This document shows, in pieces, positions 52,914 to 61,807 of a DNA stretch of 64,000 bases (position 1 is the first letter of the stretch; each line of letters starts with the position of its first letter). The notes beneath the pieces were generated by a model. The model was not told the origin of the DNA and did not search any database. It saw only the letters and a list, made by a program, of their open reading frames with translations. This DNA is from Pelagisphaera sp964404745. Its GTDB lineage: Bacteria > Verrucomicrobiota > Verrucomicrobiia > Opitutales > Opitutaceae. A program made the translations under genes and the position numbers. Where the stretch lies: contig CAYOLG010000004.1 in the NCBI GenBank assembly GCA_964404745.1, positions 1 to 64,000 of the forward strand, read 5' to 3'.

Positions 52914-54824
52914 CTACTTCGTCCCAAAGCGGGCAAGAAACGCTTCGGTGGAAAAGCCTACAAACATGGCTTGGTCTTTCTCTGGATCGACGACAACGGG
53001 CGATGTCCCCGGAGGACGGATACCTTTCATACGGGCATCGCACGCTTGAACCGCCGGCAAAGCGTCGATCGCCTTTTCGCCAAGCAGCTCAATAGCCCGA
53101 ACCGCGTGTTGAACGGCGATCAAATCCTCATCGCTCAGGGCTTCCGCTAAGGCTGGAATCGACTGCTCCAATTCTCCATGACGGGCGAGCGCATTGGCTG
53201 CCTCGATGCGAGCATTGGGAAATGCGTCATCGAGGGAATCCGTCAATGCGTCGATGGCCTTTTCGGAAAGCGATGGCGCCGCGCTCAATCCGACCGCGCC
53301 CCAATAGCGAACACCGGGGTCGCTGTGGGCCAGATTCGCCAAGAGTTCCGCTTCCGTAGAGCTCCCCACCTGTGAGGCGGCCTCGATGATAATCGATTGA
53401 TCATAATCACCCGAAGATCGAGCGAGCTCATAAGACGTGGTGCCTTCACTCAGCTGCCAAGCCAGCGATTCCGGCAAGAAACCGAGATCGCGGCTGTCCA
53501 CCAGATTCTTCGCTAGCTGGCCCCTCATCCGTTCGAGGATGCCGCTATGCTCTGAAGAGCTGGCGAGGTTTTCCAGATTCTGAGGATCCAATTGGCAATC
53601 GTAGAGTTCCTCGAGCGGTCTCCTGGGACCTGCAAAATGCTCTTGCGGAGGCGTCATGCGACCGTCTTGGGCCAATTTGTAGAATTCGTGGCGGATCTCC
53701 CCAAGATCTGGCCATGCCGTCGGCTGATTGTAGCCGAGATGCGGCATGTAATTGCGTATGTAGAGATAGCGCTTGTCGCGAACGGATCGAGCCAAGTCAT
53801 GAACCTCATCAACTCGATCGCGATGGCCATAAGTGTAACGGCGGGCGGGTACCGCTTCAGGACCGAGGAACGGTTTTCCTTCCATGTATTCGGGAATCTC
53901 AGCCCCCGCTAAACTCAGCGCGGTCGGTCCAAAATCATCGAAGCTCACCAAACGGTCCGTACGCGTGCCCGGACCCGACGGGGCGAAATGGCGAAATTTC
54001 TCCGGAAAGCGAACAATCAAGGCCACATTCATTCCGGAATCAAGCAAGGCCCGCTTATGTCGTGGCATACCGGACCCATGGTCCGAATAGAGAAACACGA
54101 TGGTGTCTTCAGCTAGCCCATCATCTTCCAGTTGCTGGAGGATGTCCCCAACTTCTTTATCCATCGCCGTAACGCAATCGTAGAAGCGAGCCACGGTTCT
54201 ACGGACGATCGGCGTATCCGGATAGTAAGGAGGTAAAGGAGCTTCATCTGGATCATGAATTTCATCCGCATCTAGCCTGCTTTGCACTTCGGAAACAAAC
54301 TGTTCATAAGGCCACACCATTGAACGGCTCTGATGGGAAGTCATTAGGTTGAACACCGAAAAGAAAGACTGATTCGCATCTTTGTTTCTCCAATGAGCGG
54401 TATCACTGCTTTCATTCCACGAGGCCGCGATGATCTCCTTCCAGTTTCCGTTGTTGTAGTCGGTCTTGACGTTGTTCGAGGTATAGAAACCGTCCTTTCT
54501 CAAAATACTGGGAAACCCTTTCATGTATTCAGGGATTGGAAACGCCGACCGCATTTGCTGCGTTCCTTGGGAAGTCGCGGGCAATCCATTTATGATGCAG
54601 GAACGCGAAGGCGAACATACAGGGGAGGTGGCAAAGGCATTGGTATAAACCACGCCATCGGCCGCCAGCTTATCGATATTGGGAGTGATCGCAAAGTCGT
54701 CGCCGTAGCAGCCGAGAGTTGGGCTCATGTCCTCGGCCGTGATCCAAAGGATGTTAGGCGTTTCAGCGATCGAGTTGATAGCGGAAGCTGTCATAAGCGA
54801 GAGAGTGGCTAGTAATCGAAGCAT
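52914..54824 (-). CDS. Secreted type I sulfatase with C-terminal HEAT repeats
   Basis: A 636-residue exported protein (MLRLLATLSLMTASAINSIA). The alkaline-phosphatase-like sulfatase domain starts ETPNILWITAEDMSPTLGCYGDD. The activation site PVCSPSR has the cysteine (Cys70) turned into formylglycine by enzymes like that at 7979. IVFLYSDHGSGMPRHK carries metal ligands and ETFVPLFN-like ends are lacking; the family is heparan N-sulfatase-like. Residues about 500-605 form HEAT-type helical repeats (AELLANLAHSDPGVRYWGAV, DALTDSLDDAFPNARIEAAN, ALAEALSDEDLIAVQHAVRA), probably for protein or glycan contact. The frame upstream to 54908 is not coding in character. Confidence 0.93.
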   Translation of the reverse strand: MLRLLATLSLMTASAINSIAETPNILWITAEDMSPTLGCYGDDFAITPNIDKLAADGVVYTNAFATSPVCSPSRSCIINGLPATSQGTQQMRSAFPIPEYMKGFPSILRKDGFYTSNNVKTDYNNGNWKEIIAASWNESSDTAHWRNKDANQSFFSVFNLMTSHQSRSMVWPYEQFVSEVQSRLDADEIHDPDEAPLPPYYPDTPIVRRTVARFYDCVTAMDKEVGDILQQLEDDGLAEDTIVFLYSDHGSGMPRHKRALLDSGMNVALIVRFPEKFRHFAPSGPGTRTDRLVSFDDFGPTALSLAGAEIPEYMEGKPFLGPEAVPARRYTYGHRDRVDEVHDLARSVRDKRYLYIRNYMPHLGYNQPTAWPDLGEIRHEFYKLAQDGRMTPPQEHFAGPRRPLEELYDCQLDPQNLENLASSSEHSGILERMRGQLAKNLVDSRDLGFLPESLAWQLSEGTTSYELARSSGDYDQSIIIEAASQVGSSTEAELLANLAHSDPGVRYWGAVGLSAAPSLSEKAIDALTDSLDDAFPNARIEAANALARHGELEQSIPALAEALSDEDLIAVQHAVRAIELLGEKAIDALPAVQACDARMKGIRPPGTSPVVVDPEKDQAMFVGFSTEAFLARFGTK

Positions 54825-54929
54825 CGAAAGAATAGTGAATAGCGAGTGGAGAAATCTAAGAGAGAGTCTAAGAAGGATAGAAAACATATTCTTTTCAACA
54901 ATGATCACCTCCCCCAGCCATTTCTAAAA

Positions 54930-55002
54930 GGTAGCGGCCGATCTCCGAGCGGCCATTTTATAGACATACGATTAAGTGGCCGCTCGGAGATCGGCTGCTA
55001 CC
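54930..55002. repeat. REP-like inverted pair, GGTAG-GGCCGATCTCCGAG family
   Basis: Left arm GGTAGCGGCCGATCTCCGAG(CGGCCA), right arm (TGGCCG)CTCGGAGATCGGCTGCTACC, reverse complements with one mismatch and about 21 nt between. A single-arm relative lies at 36178-36205. Confidence 0.8.
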
Positions 55003-55007
55003 ATCCG

Positions 55008-55700
55008 CTACTGACCATCCACCATCTTAATCCGAATATTGCGAAAAGCGACCGTGCAGCCTTTGCCATGATCCTGAAAAGCGATGAAGCCCTTTCGACG
55101 GCTCATCTTCTCGTCATTGTCGATGAGTGTCGCGAAGTGCACGCCGTTGATCATCTGAATGATCTGATCTCCGCTAGCGATAATTTCCATGGTGTTCCAG
55201 GCATGCTCATCATAGTGGGCTTGTACCTTGGCGGCATCTTCCAGCTTGGTATTCACACGCGTTCCATCTTTAGCGATGACGGCTCGCTCCCCAGCGGTCG
55301 TCATCAGAAATCGCGCTTCACGCTTGGGATGGTCTTTAGCGATGAGCGAATGGTGCCAGAGCCCCATCACTTCTCTTCTCGCGATCTCCACTTGGTATCC
55401 AAACATCTGCCACTCACCAAGGTCATCGCTTCGAACCTGAACACCCGAGTTTCCTTTATCCCATCGAAACTCCAGCCTGAGAACGAAATCCGACGGTTCG
55501 CCTCCACGCCATATTAACCAGTTCCGCTCGACCGATTCTCCCGTACACCAAATCTCCCCATCGCGGACTTCCCAAGCCCCTGGCTTGCTGTCCCAACCAT
55601 CGAGATTCTTGCCATTAAACAAAGGTCTAAAGCCGGGTTCATCAGCGCAAAGCGAAAAGGAAAAAACGAAAACGAGGGCAGAAAATAGAGGCTTTATCAT
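55008..55700 (-). CDS. Secreted DUF1080 protein
   Basis: A 230-residue exported single-domain DUF1080 protein (signal MIKPLFSALVFVFSFSLCA). The domain covers nearly all of the mature chain: RPLFNGKNLDGWDSKPGAWE, VRDGEIWCTGE, DFVLRLEFRWDKGNSGVQVR, WQMFGYQVEIARR, GLWHHSLIAKDHPKREARF, WNTMEIIASGDQIIQMINGV and GFIAFQDHGKGCTVAFRNIR. Jelly-roll fold related to glycosidases; likely acts on glycans outside the cytoplasm. It stands between the two sulfatases. Confidence 0.9.
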   Translation of the reverse strand: MIKPLFSALVFVFSFSLCADEPGFRPLFNGKNLDGWDSKPGAWEVRDGEIWCTGESVERNWLIWRGGEPSDFVLRLEFRWDKGNSGVQVRSDDLGEWQMFGYQVEIARREVMGLWHHSLIAKDHPKREARFLMTTAGERAVIAKDGTRVNTKLEDAAKVQAHYDEHAWNTMEIIASGDQIIQMINGVHFATLIDNDEKMSRRKGFIAFQDHGKGCTVAFRNIRIKMVDGQ

Positions 55701-55872
55701 GATTACTCATCAGTTAAAAAGGCAGGAAACCCTCCATGCGACTCGAAAAACCACCCAAGCGCCCCTTTCTGGGACATTCGAGCTCGTCATCCCGAGTACG
55801 CTCTTCTATAGGTTTATGACTTCTCTGACAGCGTTCAATTTTCCCCACCCTACTGCCCCATCCAAAACAGCC

Positions 55873-56088
55873 ATGCCGTCGTTCAATCTTAGAATCCTTT
55901 CCGCCCTAACTATCGCTGTGGAACCGCTAACGGAGGGAATGCCACTGGTCGGCAGGAAGCAAACGGGGCGCTATCCGCCATTCCTCCAGGATCTCGTCGA
56001 CGGCTACCAGGAAAATCAATTGAACCACCAATCCGCAGAGGAAACCCTGGAGGCCTTCACGAAGCATCTGAAGGACACCGAACAATGA
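55873..56088 (+). CDS. Short hypothetical protein before the FG-GAP gene
   Basis: A 71-residue frame from ATG 55873 (MPSFNLRILSALTIAVEP, then LTEGMPLVGRKQTGRYPPF, ending FTKHLKDTEQ) whose stop overlaps the next start by 4 nt (ATGA). The overlap and the helical, ordered C-terminal half (FLQDLVDGYQ, SAEETLEAFTKHL) suggest a real coding end. The frame is open upstream as far as 55585, but that part is antisense to the DUF1080 gene and not protein-like. It may be the tail of a longer gene that lost its front. No family recognised. Confidence 0.4.
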   Translation: MPSFNLRILSALTIAVEPLTEGMPLVGRKQTGRYPPFLQDLVDGYQENQLNHQSAEETLEAFTKHLKDTEQ

Positions 56089-57308
56089 TCCGCCGCATTT
56101 CAGACGGACTGGCTATCGGCGCCCTTTTCGCGCTTCTAGCGAATTTTCCCGCCCAAGGCGAAAGTCCATGGGTTATGCACGTCATCGACAACACCTCCGC
56201 TGGCGCGGATGGGACTAAACTGGTCGATCTCGATGGCGACGGCGACGAGGACATTGTTGCGGGCTGGGAACAGGGCAACATCGCTCGGCTCTACTTCGAT
56301 CCTGGAAACACCAACGAACGCTGGCCATTCCTAAGCCTTCCAGCCCCCGACGTGGAAGACGCCCTGCCTATCGACCTGGACGGTGACGGGTATCATGATA
56401 TCGTCACCTGCTCCGAGGGCGACTATCAACGCGTCACCTTCCATTGGGCGCCATCGAGCCGATCGAAGTACAAGGACGTCGCGTATTGGAAAACGCGAGA
56501 CGTTCCCGCAACGGTAGGCAAAACCCGCTGGATGTTCGCTGAACCCATGGACATCGACGGCCGTCACGGCATCGACTTGGTGGTAGGTTCCAAGGACCCC
56601 AACGGAACGCTCGGGTGGCTCCAAGCCCCAGAGAACCCCCGAGACATGGACGGCTGGCAGTACCATGAGATCTCGAAAACGGCATGGATCATGTCCATCG
56701 AGATTCGCGACATGGACCACGACGGGCTGGCCGACGTCCTTGTATCCGATCAGCACGGCGATCGGGGCGTTCGGTGGCTTAAGAACCCGGGCCGGGATTC
56801 AAAGAAACTCTACCAGCGATGGAAAAACAACGACATCGGCATGCAGGGCCGGAAAGTTCTTTTCCTTGGCGTCGCCGACACCGACGACAATGGTCTGCCT
56901 GAGATCTACGCCCCCAGTTTGGATGGGCCCTATTTTATGCGGTTCATCCAGCTTGATAAGACCGGGCTTAACTGGAGCCGCGAACGTTTCCAGAATCCCC
57001 CGCGAGGCGGGCCGCACTGCAAGTCCATGGCCATCGCCGATATCAACGAAGACGGCGAGCCCGATCTCGTGACCACCTATGGAGGCGCTCGCGGCAAGCT
57101 ATGCGTGATGTGGTCGGAATGGGATTCTGTCAAAAAAGACTGGATACATCATAACGTCAGCGGTCTTGCGGGCATTAAAACCGACTTCGCCATCGTCCGC
57201 GACATGGACAGGGACGGCGATCTCGACATCCTAACCTGCGAAGAGGCCAACAACGCCCAGGAGGGTTCAGGTCTAGGGATAATCTGGTACGAAAACCCGC
57301 TAAAGTGA
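56085..57308 (+). CDS. Secreted FG-GAP/VCBS repeat beta-propeller protein
   Basis: A 407-residue exported protein (MIRRISDGLAIGALFALLAN, cleavage near AQGES). It carries repeated calcium-binding FG-GAP loops: LVDLDGDGDEDIVAGWE, IDLDGDGYHDIVTC, IRDMDHDGLADVLVSD, IADINEDGEPDLVTTYGG and VRDMDRDGDLDILTCEE, giving a seven-bladed propeller like those in integrin-like and VCBS proteins of this phylum. Commonly a binding or surface protein; no enzyme motif is visible. It is coupled by ATGA to the short frame upstream and converges on the sulfatase at 57494. Confidence 0.9.
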   Translation: MIRRISDGLAIGALFALLANFPAQGESPWVMHVIDNTSAGADGTKLVDLDGDGDEDIVAGWEQGNIARLYFDPGNTNERWPFLSLPAPDVEDALPIDLDGDGYHDIVTCSEGDYQRVTFHWAPSSRSKYKDVAYWKTRDVPATVGKTRWMFAEPMDIDGRHGIDLVVGSKDPNGTLGWLQAPENPRDMDGWQYHEISKTAWIMSIEIRDMDHDGLADVLVSDQHGDRGVRWLKNPGRDSKKLYQRWKNNDIGMQGRKVLFLGVADTDDNGLPEIYAPSLDGPYFMRFIQLDKTGLNWSRERFQNPPRGGPHCKSMAIADINEDGEPDLVTTYGGARGKLCVMWSEWDSVKKDWIHHNVSGLAGIKTDFAIVRDMDRDGDLDILTCEEANNAQEGSGLGIIWYENPLK

Positions 57309-57343
57309 TCGCATATGCGCAGTCGCGGGATCGCGTTCCACCC

Positions 57344-57369
57344 TTATACCATTCGCCAAAAAGAGTGAG
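57344..57369. repeat. Short dispersed repeat, TTATACCATTCGCCAA
   Basis: A 26-nt stretch beginning TTATACCATTCGCCAA and ending TGAG that recurs with four differences at 63520-63545. Both are between genes, but they are 6 kb apart and I saw no palindrome. Confidence 0.35.
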
Positions 57370-57493
57370 TAATACCACGTACAAAAATGATTTTATAAAA
57401 TGGTGGGAGTCGAGAGGGCTTGGACAATCTGAGTCGCCAGAGCCGATTTTGAATCGGCCCGATTCTAGGGTAACCGCGGAAGCGGGCCTGGCA

Positions 57494-59215
57494 TCAACGC
57501 AACTCAGCCGTCAGAAATTCGACCATCTCCGACTTCAATCCTGATTTCAGCCAGGCTTCCAGGCGTCCATCGCCTTTCGATAGAGCCAAAGATTCGAATA
57601 CGCATGTCGATTCCCCAGCCGGAACTGTCTGAGATGCCTGGGCTGTCCCGAAACGCACATAGGCCGTACGGTCATGATCGGCGGGAGCGAACTCCAGAGT
57701 GAAACGGTACGAGCCCGAGTGAACCACGCGAGCGCTCCAAAAAGGCAGGCGCGTCATATTCTGCGAGTCGATCTGGCTCAGTTGGGCAGGGTTCTCATCT
57801 GGGGCTCCAATATAGATGCGCTGGGGATCCCAGTAGTCCAGTTCCGCTGTGACGTCACGGTACCAATTTTCGTATGACGCGAGCATCGACGAAACGACGT
57901 CAGGACGAGACCGAGCCAGGTTTTCGATCTCGCTGGGGTCGGCTTCGATATCGTAAAGCTCCAGTTTTCCCAATTGGTCGGAAATATCGAATTCACCGAT
58001 ATCAAGTGAGGTGTCGCGGGGATTGGGAAACGGCTGCACCAGCTTGTAGCGCTGCGTTCTCGCGGCAAAGTGGCTGTACATGAGGGGCTCATGATTGGCG
58101 TTATGCTGGAAAAAGAGCATGCGATCCTGCCAATCCGACCGGCCTTCGCCAACGAGCAGAGGAAGGAGGCTCCGTCCATCGATGACACGGTCGGGGTCGA
58201 CGTTCTCCGCCCCGCAGGCATCAAGAAGGGTGGGCAGCAAGTCGATGTGGGCGGCGATATGCGGGAGTTTTATGCCCGCCTCGATCCGCTCGGGCCAGCG
58301 AATGAGAAAGGGCACGCGAATGCCTCCTTCATAGATGCTCGATTTGGTCCCTCGAAGGCCAGCATTGTAGCGATCCGGGTAGAGGTCGTTCTTCTGTCTC
58401 GAAGTCCTCGGACCATTGTCTGAAAGAAAGATAACGATCGTGTTCTCTTCCAGGCCGAGCGACTCCAAACGATCCATGAGATAGCCAACGTTCTCATCTA
58501 TATTGGCGATCATGCCATAGGTTTTGGCATTGATTTCGTTGACGCCGTATTTGCGATAGGGGGCCACGTACTTTTCCTCGATTTGCAGCGGCAGGTGAGG
58601 AAGATTGGTGGCTAGGTAGATGAAGAATGGCTGTTCCCTATGGGCCTCGGCAAAGTCCATCGCCTTTTCAAAAAAGATGTCGTTGCAATAGCCTGTGAAC
58701 TTTTTCGAGACGTTGTTGTGACGAAGAATGGGATCAAAGAAGCGGTTGCCGGGCGGATTGCCTGCTTGGCCGATCCCACCCCCCATATGGTGGAGGCATT
58801 CCTCGAATCCCATGTCCGAAGGCCGTATGGGAAAGTTGTTTCCCAAATGCCACTTGCCGAAAATGCCCGTGCGGTATCCAGCGGCCTTGAGAATTTCAGC
58901 TATGGTGATTTCCGATTCGCGGACAATGTTGCGGCCGAAATTGACCTCCACCGTTCCCGTCCGCTCCGGGTAGCGTCCGGTGAGCAAAGCGGCTCGCGTA
59001 GGCGAGCAAAGCGGCTGCACGTAAAAGTGGGTAAACTCCGCGCTCTCGCTCGCCAATCGATCCAGATGCGGCGTCATGAGTTCGGCATTTCCATGAAAGC
59101 CCACATCGCCAAACCCCTGGTCATCCGTGAGGATGAGAATCACGTTGGGCCGTTCCGAAGCCGCGCAAGCCAGCGCGATAGCAAAGAGGAAAACGAGGAG
59201 AGACACCCTTTTCAT
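57494..59215 (-). CDS. Secreted type I sulfatase
   Basis: A 573-residue exported arylsulfatase-like enzyme (MKRVSLLVFLFAIALACAAS). The domain opens ERPNVILILTDDQGFGDVGF with the Asp-Asp metal ligands; the modification motif is PLCSPTRAALLTGRYPERTG with Cys70, the residue converted to formylglycine. GYRTGIFGKWHLG supplies Lys and His, and VIFLSDNGPRTS the remaining metal ligands. Full-length domain followed by a C-terminal beta-sandwich-like extension (residues about 470-573, VHSGSYRFTLEFAPADHD, VPAGESTCVFESLALSKGD). The length fits sulfatases acting on sulfated glycans. ATG 59215 is chosen for its signal peptide over the frame at 59302. Confidence 0.94.
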   Translation of the reverse strand: MKRVSLLVFLFAIALACAASERPNVILILTDDQGFGDVGFHGNAELMTPHLDRLASESAEFTHFYVQPLCSPTRAALLTGRYPERTGTVEVNFGRNIVRESEITIAEILKAAGYRTGIFGKWHLGNNFPIRPSDMGFEECLHHMGGGIGQAGNPPGNRFFDPILRHNNVSKKFTGYCNDIFFEKAMDFAEAHREQPFFIYLATNLPHLPLQIEEKYVAPYRKYGVNEINAKTYGMIANIDENVGYLMDRLESLGLEENTIVIFLSDNGPRTSRQKNDLYPDRYNAGLRGTKSSIYEGGIRVPFLIRWPERIEAGIKLPHIAAHIDLLPTLLDACGAENVDPDRVIDGRSLLPLLVGEGRSDWQDRMLFFQHNANHEPLMYSHFAARTQRYKLVQPFPNPRDTSLDIGEFDISDQLGKLELYDIEADPSEIENLARSRPDVVSSMLASYENWYRDVTAELDYWDPQRIYIGAPDENPAQLSQIDSQNMTRLPFWSARVVHSGSYRFTLEFAPADHDRTAYVRFGTAQASQTVPAGESTCVFESLALSKGDGRLEAWLKSGLKSEMVEFLTAELR

Positions 59216-59415
59216 AACGGCGAGTATCAGTAGATTGGGATGAACAACGCTCTTCACGGTAGCGGTGAACTCTTTGATAGATATCGCCACTAGCCAGAAC
59301 AAGCACTGAATCGGAGAAACGCAAGCGGATGCTGTACGCGCCTATGGCTCGAAGAAAAGCGGGCAAATCTGATTCTAGACTTTTCCACACCCTCGATTTG
59401 CGACAACCTGAAATC

Positions 59416-60150
59416 ATGAAACGCAATCTCCTGACAACCCTCATAGCCTCGCTGCTTACTCCTCTATTCTTGAATCTCGCCGCCCTTGCCGCCGATCCGA
59501 GCATCGGAGCCAGCAAACACGGCAATCCTGCATTCTTTGAAAAGCACGCCGCCTTTTTAAAACGAGCCAACGAAGGCCCTGTCGGTGTCGTATTCATCGG
59601 AGACAGCATTACCCAAGGCTGGGGGAAGTTCCCCGATATTTGGGAAAAGGCCTGGGGCAAATACGATCCCGCCAATTTCGGCATCGGTGGCGACCGGACT
59701 CAGCACGTGATTTGGCGTATCGAAGAGGGCGAACTCGATAAGATTACCCCGAAAGTCGCGGTTCTCATGATTGGCACCAACAACACCATGGATGATTCGG
59801 CCAAGGATATCGCCAAAGCCAATCGCAAAATCGTCAGCATGATTCAGGACAAGTTGCCCAACACCAAAATTCTTTTGCTAGCAGTCTTTCCACGCGGCCC
59901 GCGTTCCATGCGAGGCGACATCTCCGATCCATGGGAAATGCGCATGGAAAAGATTCGGGCTATCAACGCCGACATGGCTAAGCTAGATAACGGCAAGAGT
60001 ATTCGGTTTTTGGATCTCGGCCCGAAGTTCACATCGGCAGATGGCACTATCGCCCACGCCATCATGCCGGACCAGCTTCACTTGAGTGCCGCTGGTTACG
60101 AGATCTGGGTGGAGGGCATGGCTCCGCTTCTTGAAGAAATGATGAAGTAG
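59416..60150 (+). CDS. Secreted SGNH/GDSL hydrolase
   Basis: A 244-residue exported esterase (MKRNLLTTLIASLLTPLFLN, cleavage near LAADP). Blocks: I VGVVFIGDSITQGWGKFPD, II NFGIGGDRTQHVIWRIEEGE, III VLMIGTNNTMD, V MPDQLHLSAAGYEIW with Asp-x-x-His. It resembles platelet-activating factor acetylhydrolase IB-type and carbohydrate esterase-like SGNH enzymes that remove acyl groups from glycans. Divergent from the sulfatase, 200 nt apart, so their promoters may be shared. ATG 59416 selected for the signal peptide. Confidence 0.92.
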   Translation: MKRNLLTTLIASLLTPLFLNLAALAADPSIGASKHGNPAFFEKHAAFLKRANEGPVGVVFIGDSITQGWGKFPDIWEKAWGKYDPANFGIGGDRTQHVIWRIEEGELDKITPKVAVLMIGTNNTMDDSAKDIAKANRKIVSMIQDKLPNTKILLLAVFPRGPRSMRGDISDPWEMRMEKIRAINADMAKLDNGKSIRFLDLGPKFTSADGTIAHAIMPDQLHLSAAGYEIWVEGMAPLLEEMMK

Positions 60151-60178
60151 ATGATATCATTGACACGAGGAGACGATT

Positions 60179-61162
60179 ATCAAAGCACGGCTTTTCACTA
60201 AAGCAGGCATCGAAGTTACCGAGTTGGCCCTCGGGGCCTGGGCCATTGGAGGCGTCCGCTATGGAGCGGTAGAGGAGCGGGAAGCCGCATCGGTCATCGA
60301 AACCTATTTGAATGCGGGCGGGAATTTCATCGATACCGCTCGCATGTATTTCGACTCCGAGGAGCGCATCGGCAATGCTCTTGATTGCATGGGAACTCGG
60401 GCTGACGTCGTCATCGCCACCAAGACTGCCCAGGGCAACTCGCTGGAGAACATCTCTCTCATGCGGGCCGATCTGGAGGAGTCATTGAGAAAGCTTAAGA
60501 CCGATTACATAGACATCTATCAAATCCATCATCCCTCCGATGATCCCGACGTCATGGAGGCATCCCTAGCGGAGATGTCGCGATTCAAAACCGAGGGGAA
60601 AATCAGGGCGATCGGAGCATCGATCAAAGGGCCGAATGTCACCCAGGCAACCGCAGATCTTTGTCGTCAATATATCGATACCGGACTCGTCGATGCCCTG
60701 CAACTGGTCTATAGCATTTTTCGCCAAAGCAATGACCATATTTTCGAGCAGGCCCACCAAGCCGGCGTCGGCATTATCGCCCGCACCGTACTAGAGAGCG
60801 GTTTTCTAACTGGGAAATACGATGGCGGAGCCAGGTTTCCCGAAGGCGATCACCGAAGACGCTGGTCGCCTCAGCAATTGCAACATCTCAAAGCGGCTTC
60901 CGATCGCCTGGCCTCCCGGTTTCTCCATCCCCCCTTCGAAACGGTCACCCAGTTGGCCATTCGGTTCGCTCTGGCCCCGCCGGAGGTGACAACGCTGATC
61001 CTGGGAGCCCGAACTCCTAGTCAAGTGGAACGCAACTTGGCAACAGCCCAGCTACCCGAGCTCGACGCTGATCTGCTCGCCCGATTGAAGGAGGAATTCA
61101 CTGGATTCGAGAAGGTCGTAAACGTAGAGGAAAACGGCTCAACACGACCCGTCATTGACTGA
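60179..61162 (+). CDS. Aldo/keto reductase with non-standard start
   Basis: A TIM-barrel NADPH oxidoreductase. Catalytic tetrad: Asp and Tyr in FIDTARMYFDSEERIG, Lys in VVIATKTAQG, His in DIYQIHHPSDDP; the C-terminal cofactor region is TTLILGARTPSQVERNL. Sequence character runs upstream of TTG 60224 (IKARLFTKAGIEVTE matches the first strand of the family), but no ATG, GTG or TTG is available between there and TGA 60161. GAGGAG (60167-60172) is followed by ATT at 60176 and ATC at 60179. Either the start is AUU/AUC or a former ATG was lost. Using TTG 60224 removes the first beta hairpin. The coordinates assume ATC 60179. Confidence 0.75.
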   Translation: MKARLFTKAGIEVTELALGAWAIGGVRYGAVEEREAASVIETYLNAGGNFIDTARMYFDSEERIGNALDCMGTRADVVIATKTAQGNSLENISLMRADLEESLRKLKTDYIDIYQIHHPSDDPDVMEASLAEMSRFKTEGKIRAIGASIKGPNVTQATADLCRQYIDTGLVDALQLVYSIFRQSNDHIFEQAHQAGVGIIARTVLESGFLTGKYDGGARFPEGDHRRRWSPQQLQHLKAASDRLASRFLHPPFETVTQLAIRFALAPPEVTTLILGARTPSQVERNLATAQLPELDADLLARLKEEFTGFEKVVNVEENGSTRPVID

Positions 61163-61242
61163 CTTCAGACAACAGGCTTCATCAATCTCGAGCCTGCTTT
61201 ACAATCGACGTTTATCGAACGGTACATCATACTCCACTCACG

Positions 61243-61772
61243 ATGAGAAAATTGAAAGACGCCTTCCTATTGCTTGTGGCGTTTGCCTCCGCCGCGCTAT
61301 TCGCCAATGGCGAGAATCAACAATTAATTGAAGAAGCTCGCTCTCTAAAGAAGTCCTTTGTCTCGACGCTGAAACCGGAGCTGCTCGGGGCCATCGAAAA
61401 CGGCGGCCTAGTTTCCGCCATCTCCGTATGCTCGGAAAAGGCTCCGCAAATCGCCGCTCGCCTAACCGAAGACAGCGGATGGCAGGTTAGCCGCGTTAGC
61501 GCCAAACCGCGCAATGCCAATACTGCTAAGTCCGACGCTAGGGGACTCATCGAGGCCGACGCTCTGGAAGTATACGAATTGACAGAGCGTTCGTTTCGAT
61601 ACCTGAAAGGGCAAACTGTCGCAGGAGCCTATATCAACTGTCATGGAGAATACATTACGCCTCAGGTTAAAGCTGCCATCGACCGAACTTATCCGCAAGA
61701 TCTGGCAACTGGCTATCGGCTTGGGACATAAGAGGGGCCATTAGCCTTGCTAAACCGCTAGCTTCAGACTAA
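61243..61772 (+). pseudogene. DUF3365/Tll0287-like haem protein, frameshifted with lost haem Cys
   Basis: ATG 61243 opens an exported protein (MRKLKDAFLLLVAFASAALF) with DUF3365-like helices (LISVCSEKAP-like SAISVCSEKAPQIAARL, VSRVSAKPRNANTAKSDARG). Where the family has a CxxCH haem motif, this reads YINCHGE: the first Cys is Tyr130 (TAT, 61630-61632), one base from TGT. The frame then stops at TAA 61729-61731 just after GYRLGT. Adding one base at the GGG run 61723-61725 restores GDIRGAISLAKPLASD and a stop at 61770-61772, matching the family C-terminus (GDxRGA). Two independent lesions argue for a pseudogene, although an assembly error could explain the frameshift alone. Confidence 0.72.
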
Positions 61773-61807
61773 TGCCCCATACCGAAATGCTTGTGAGATC
61801 CTATGTC

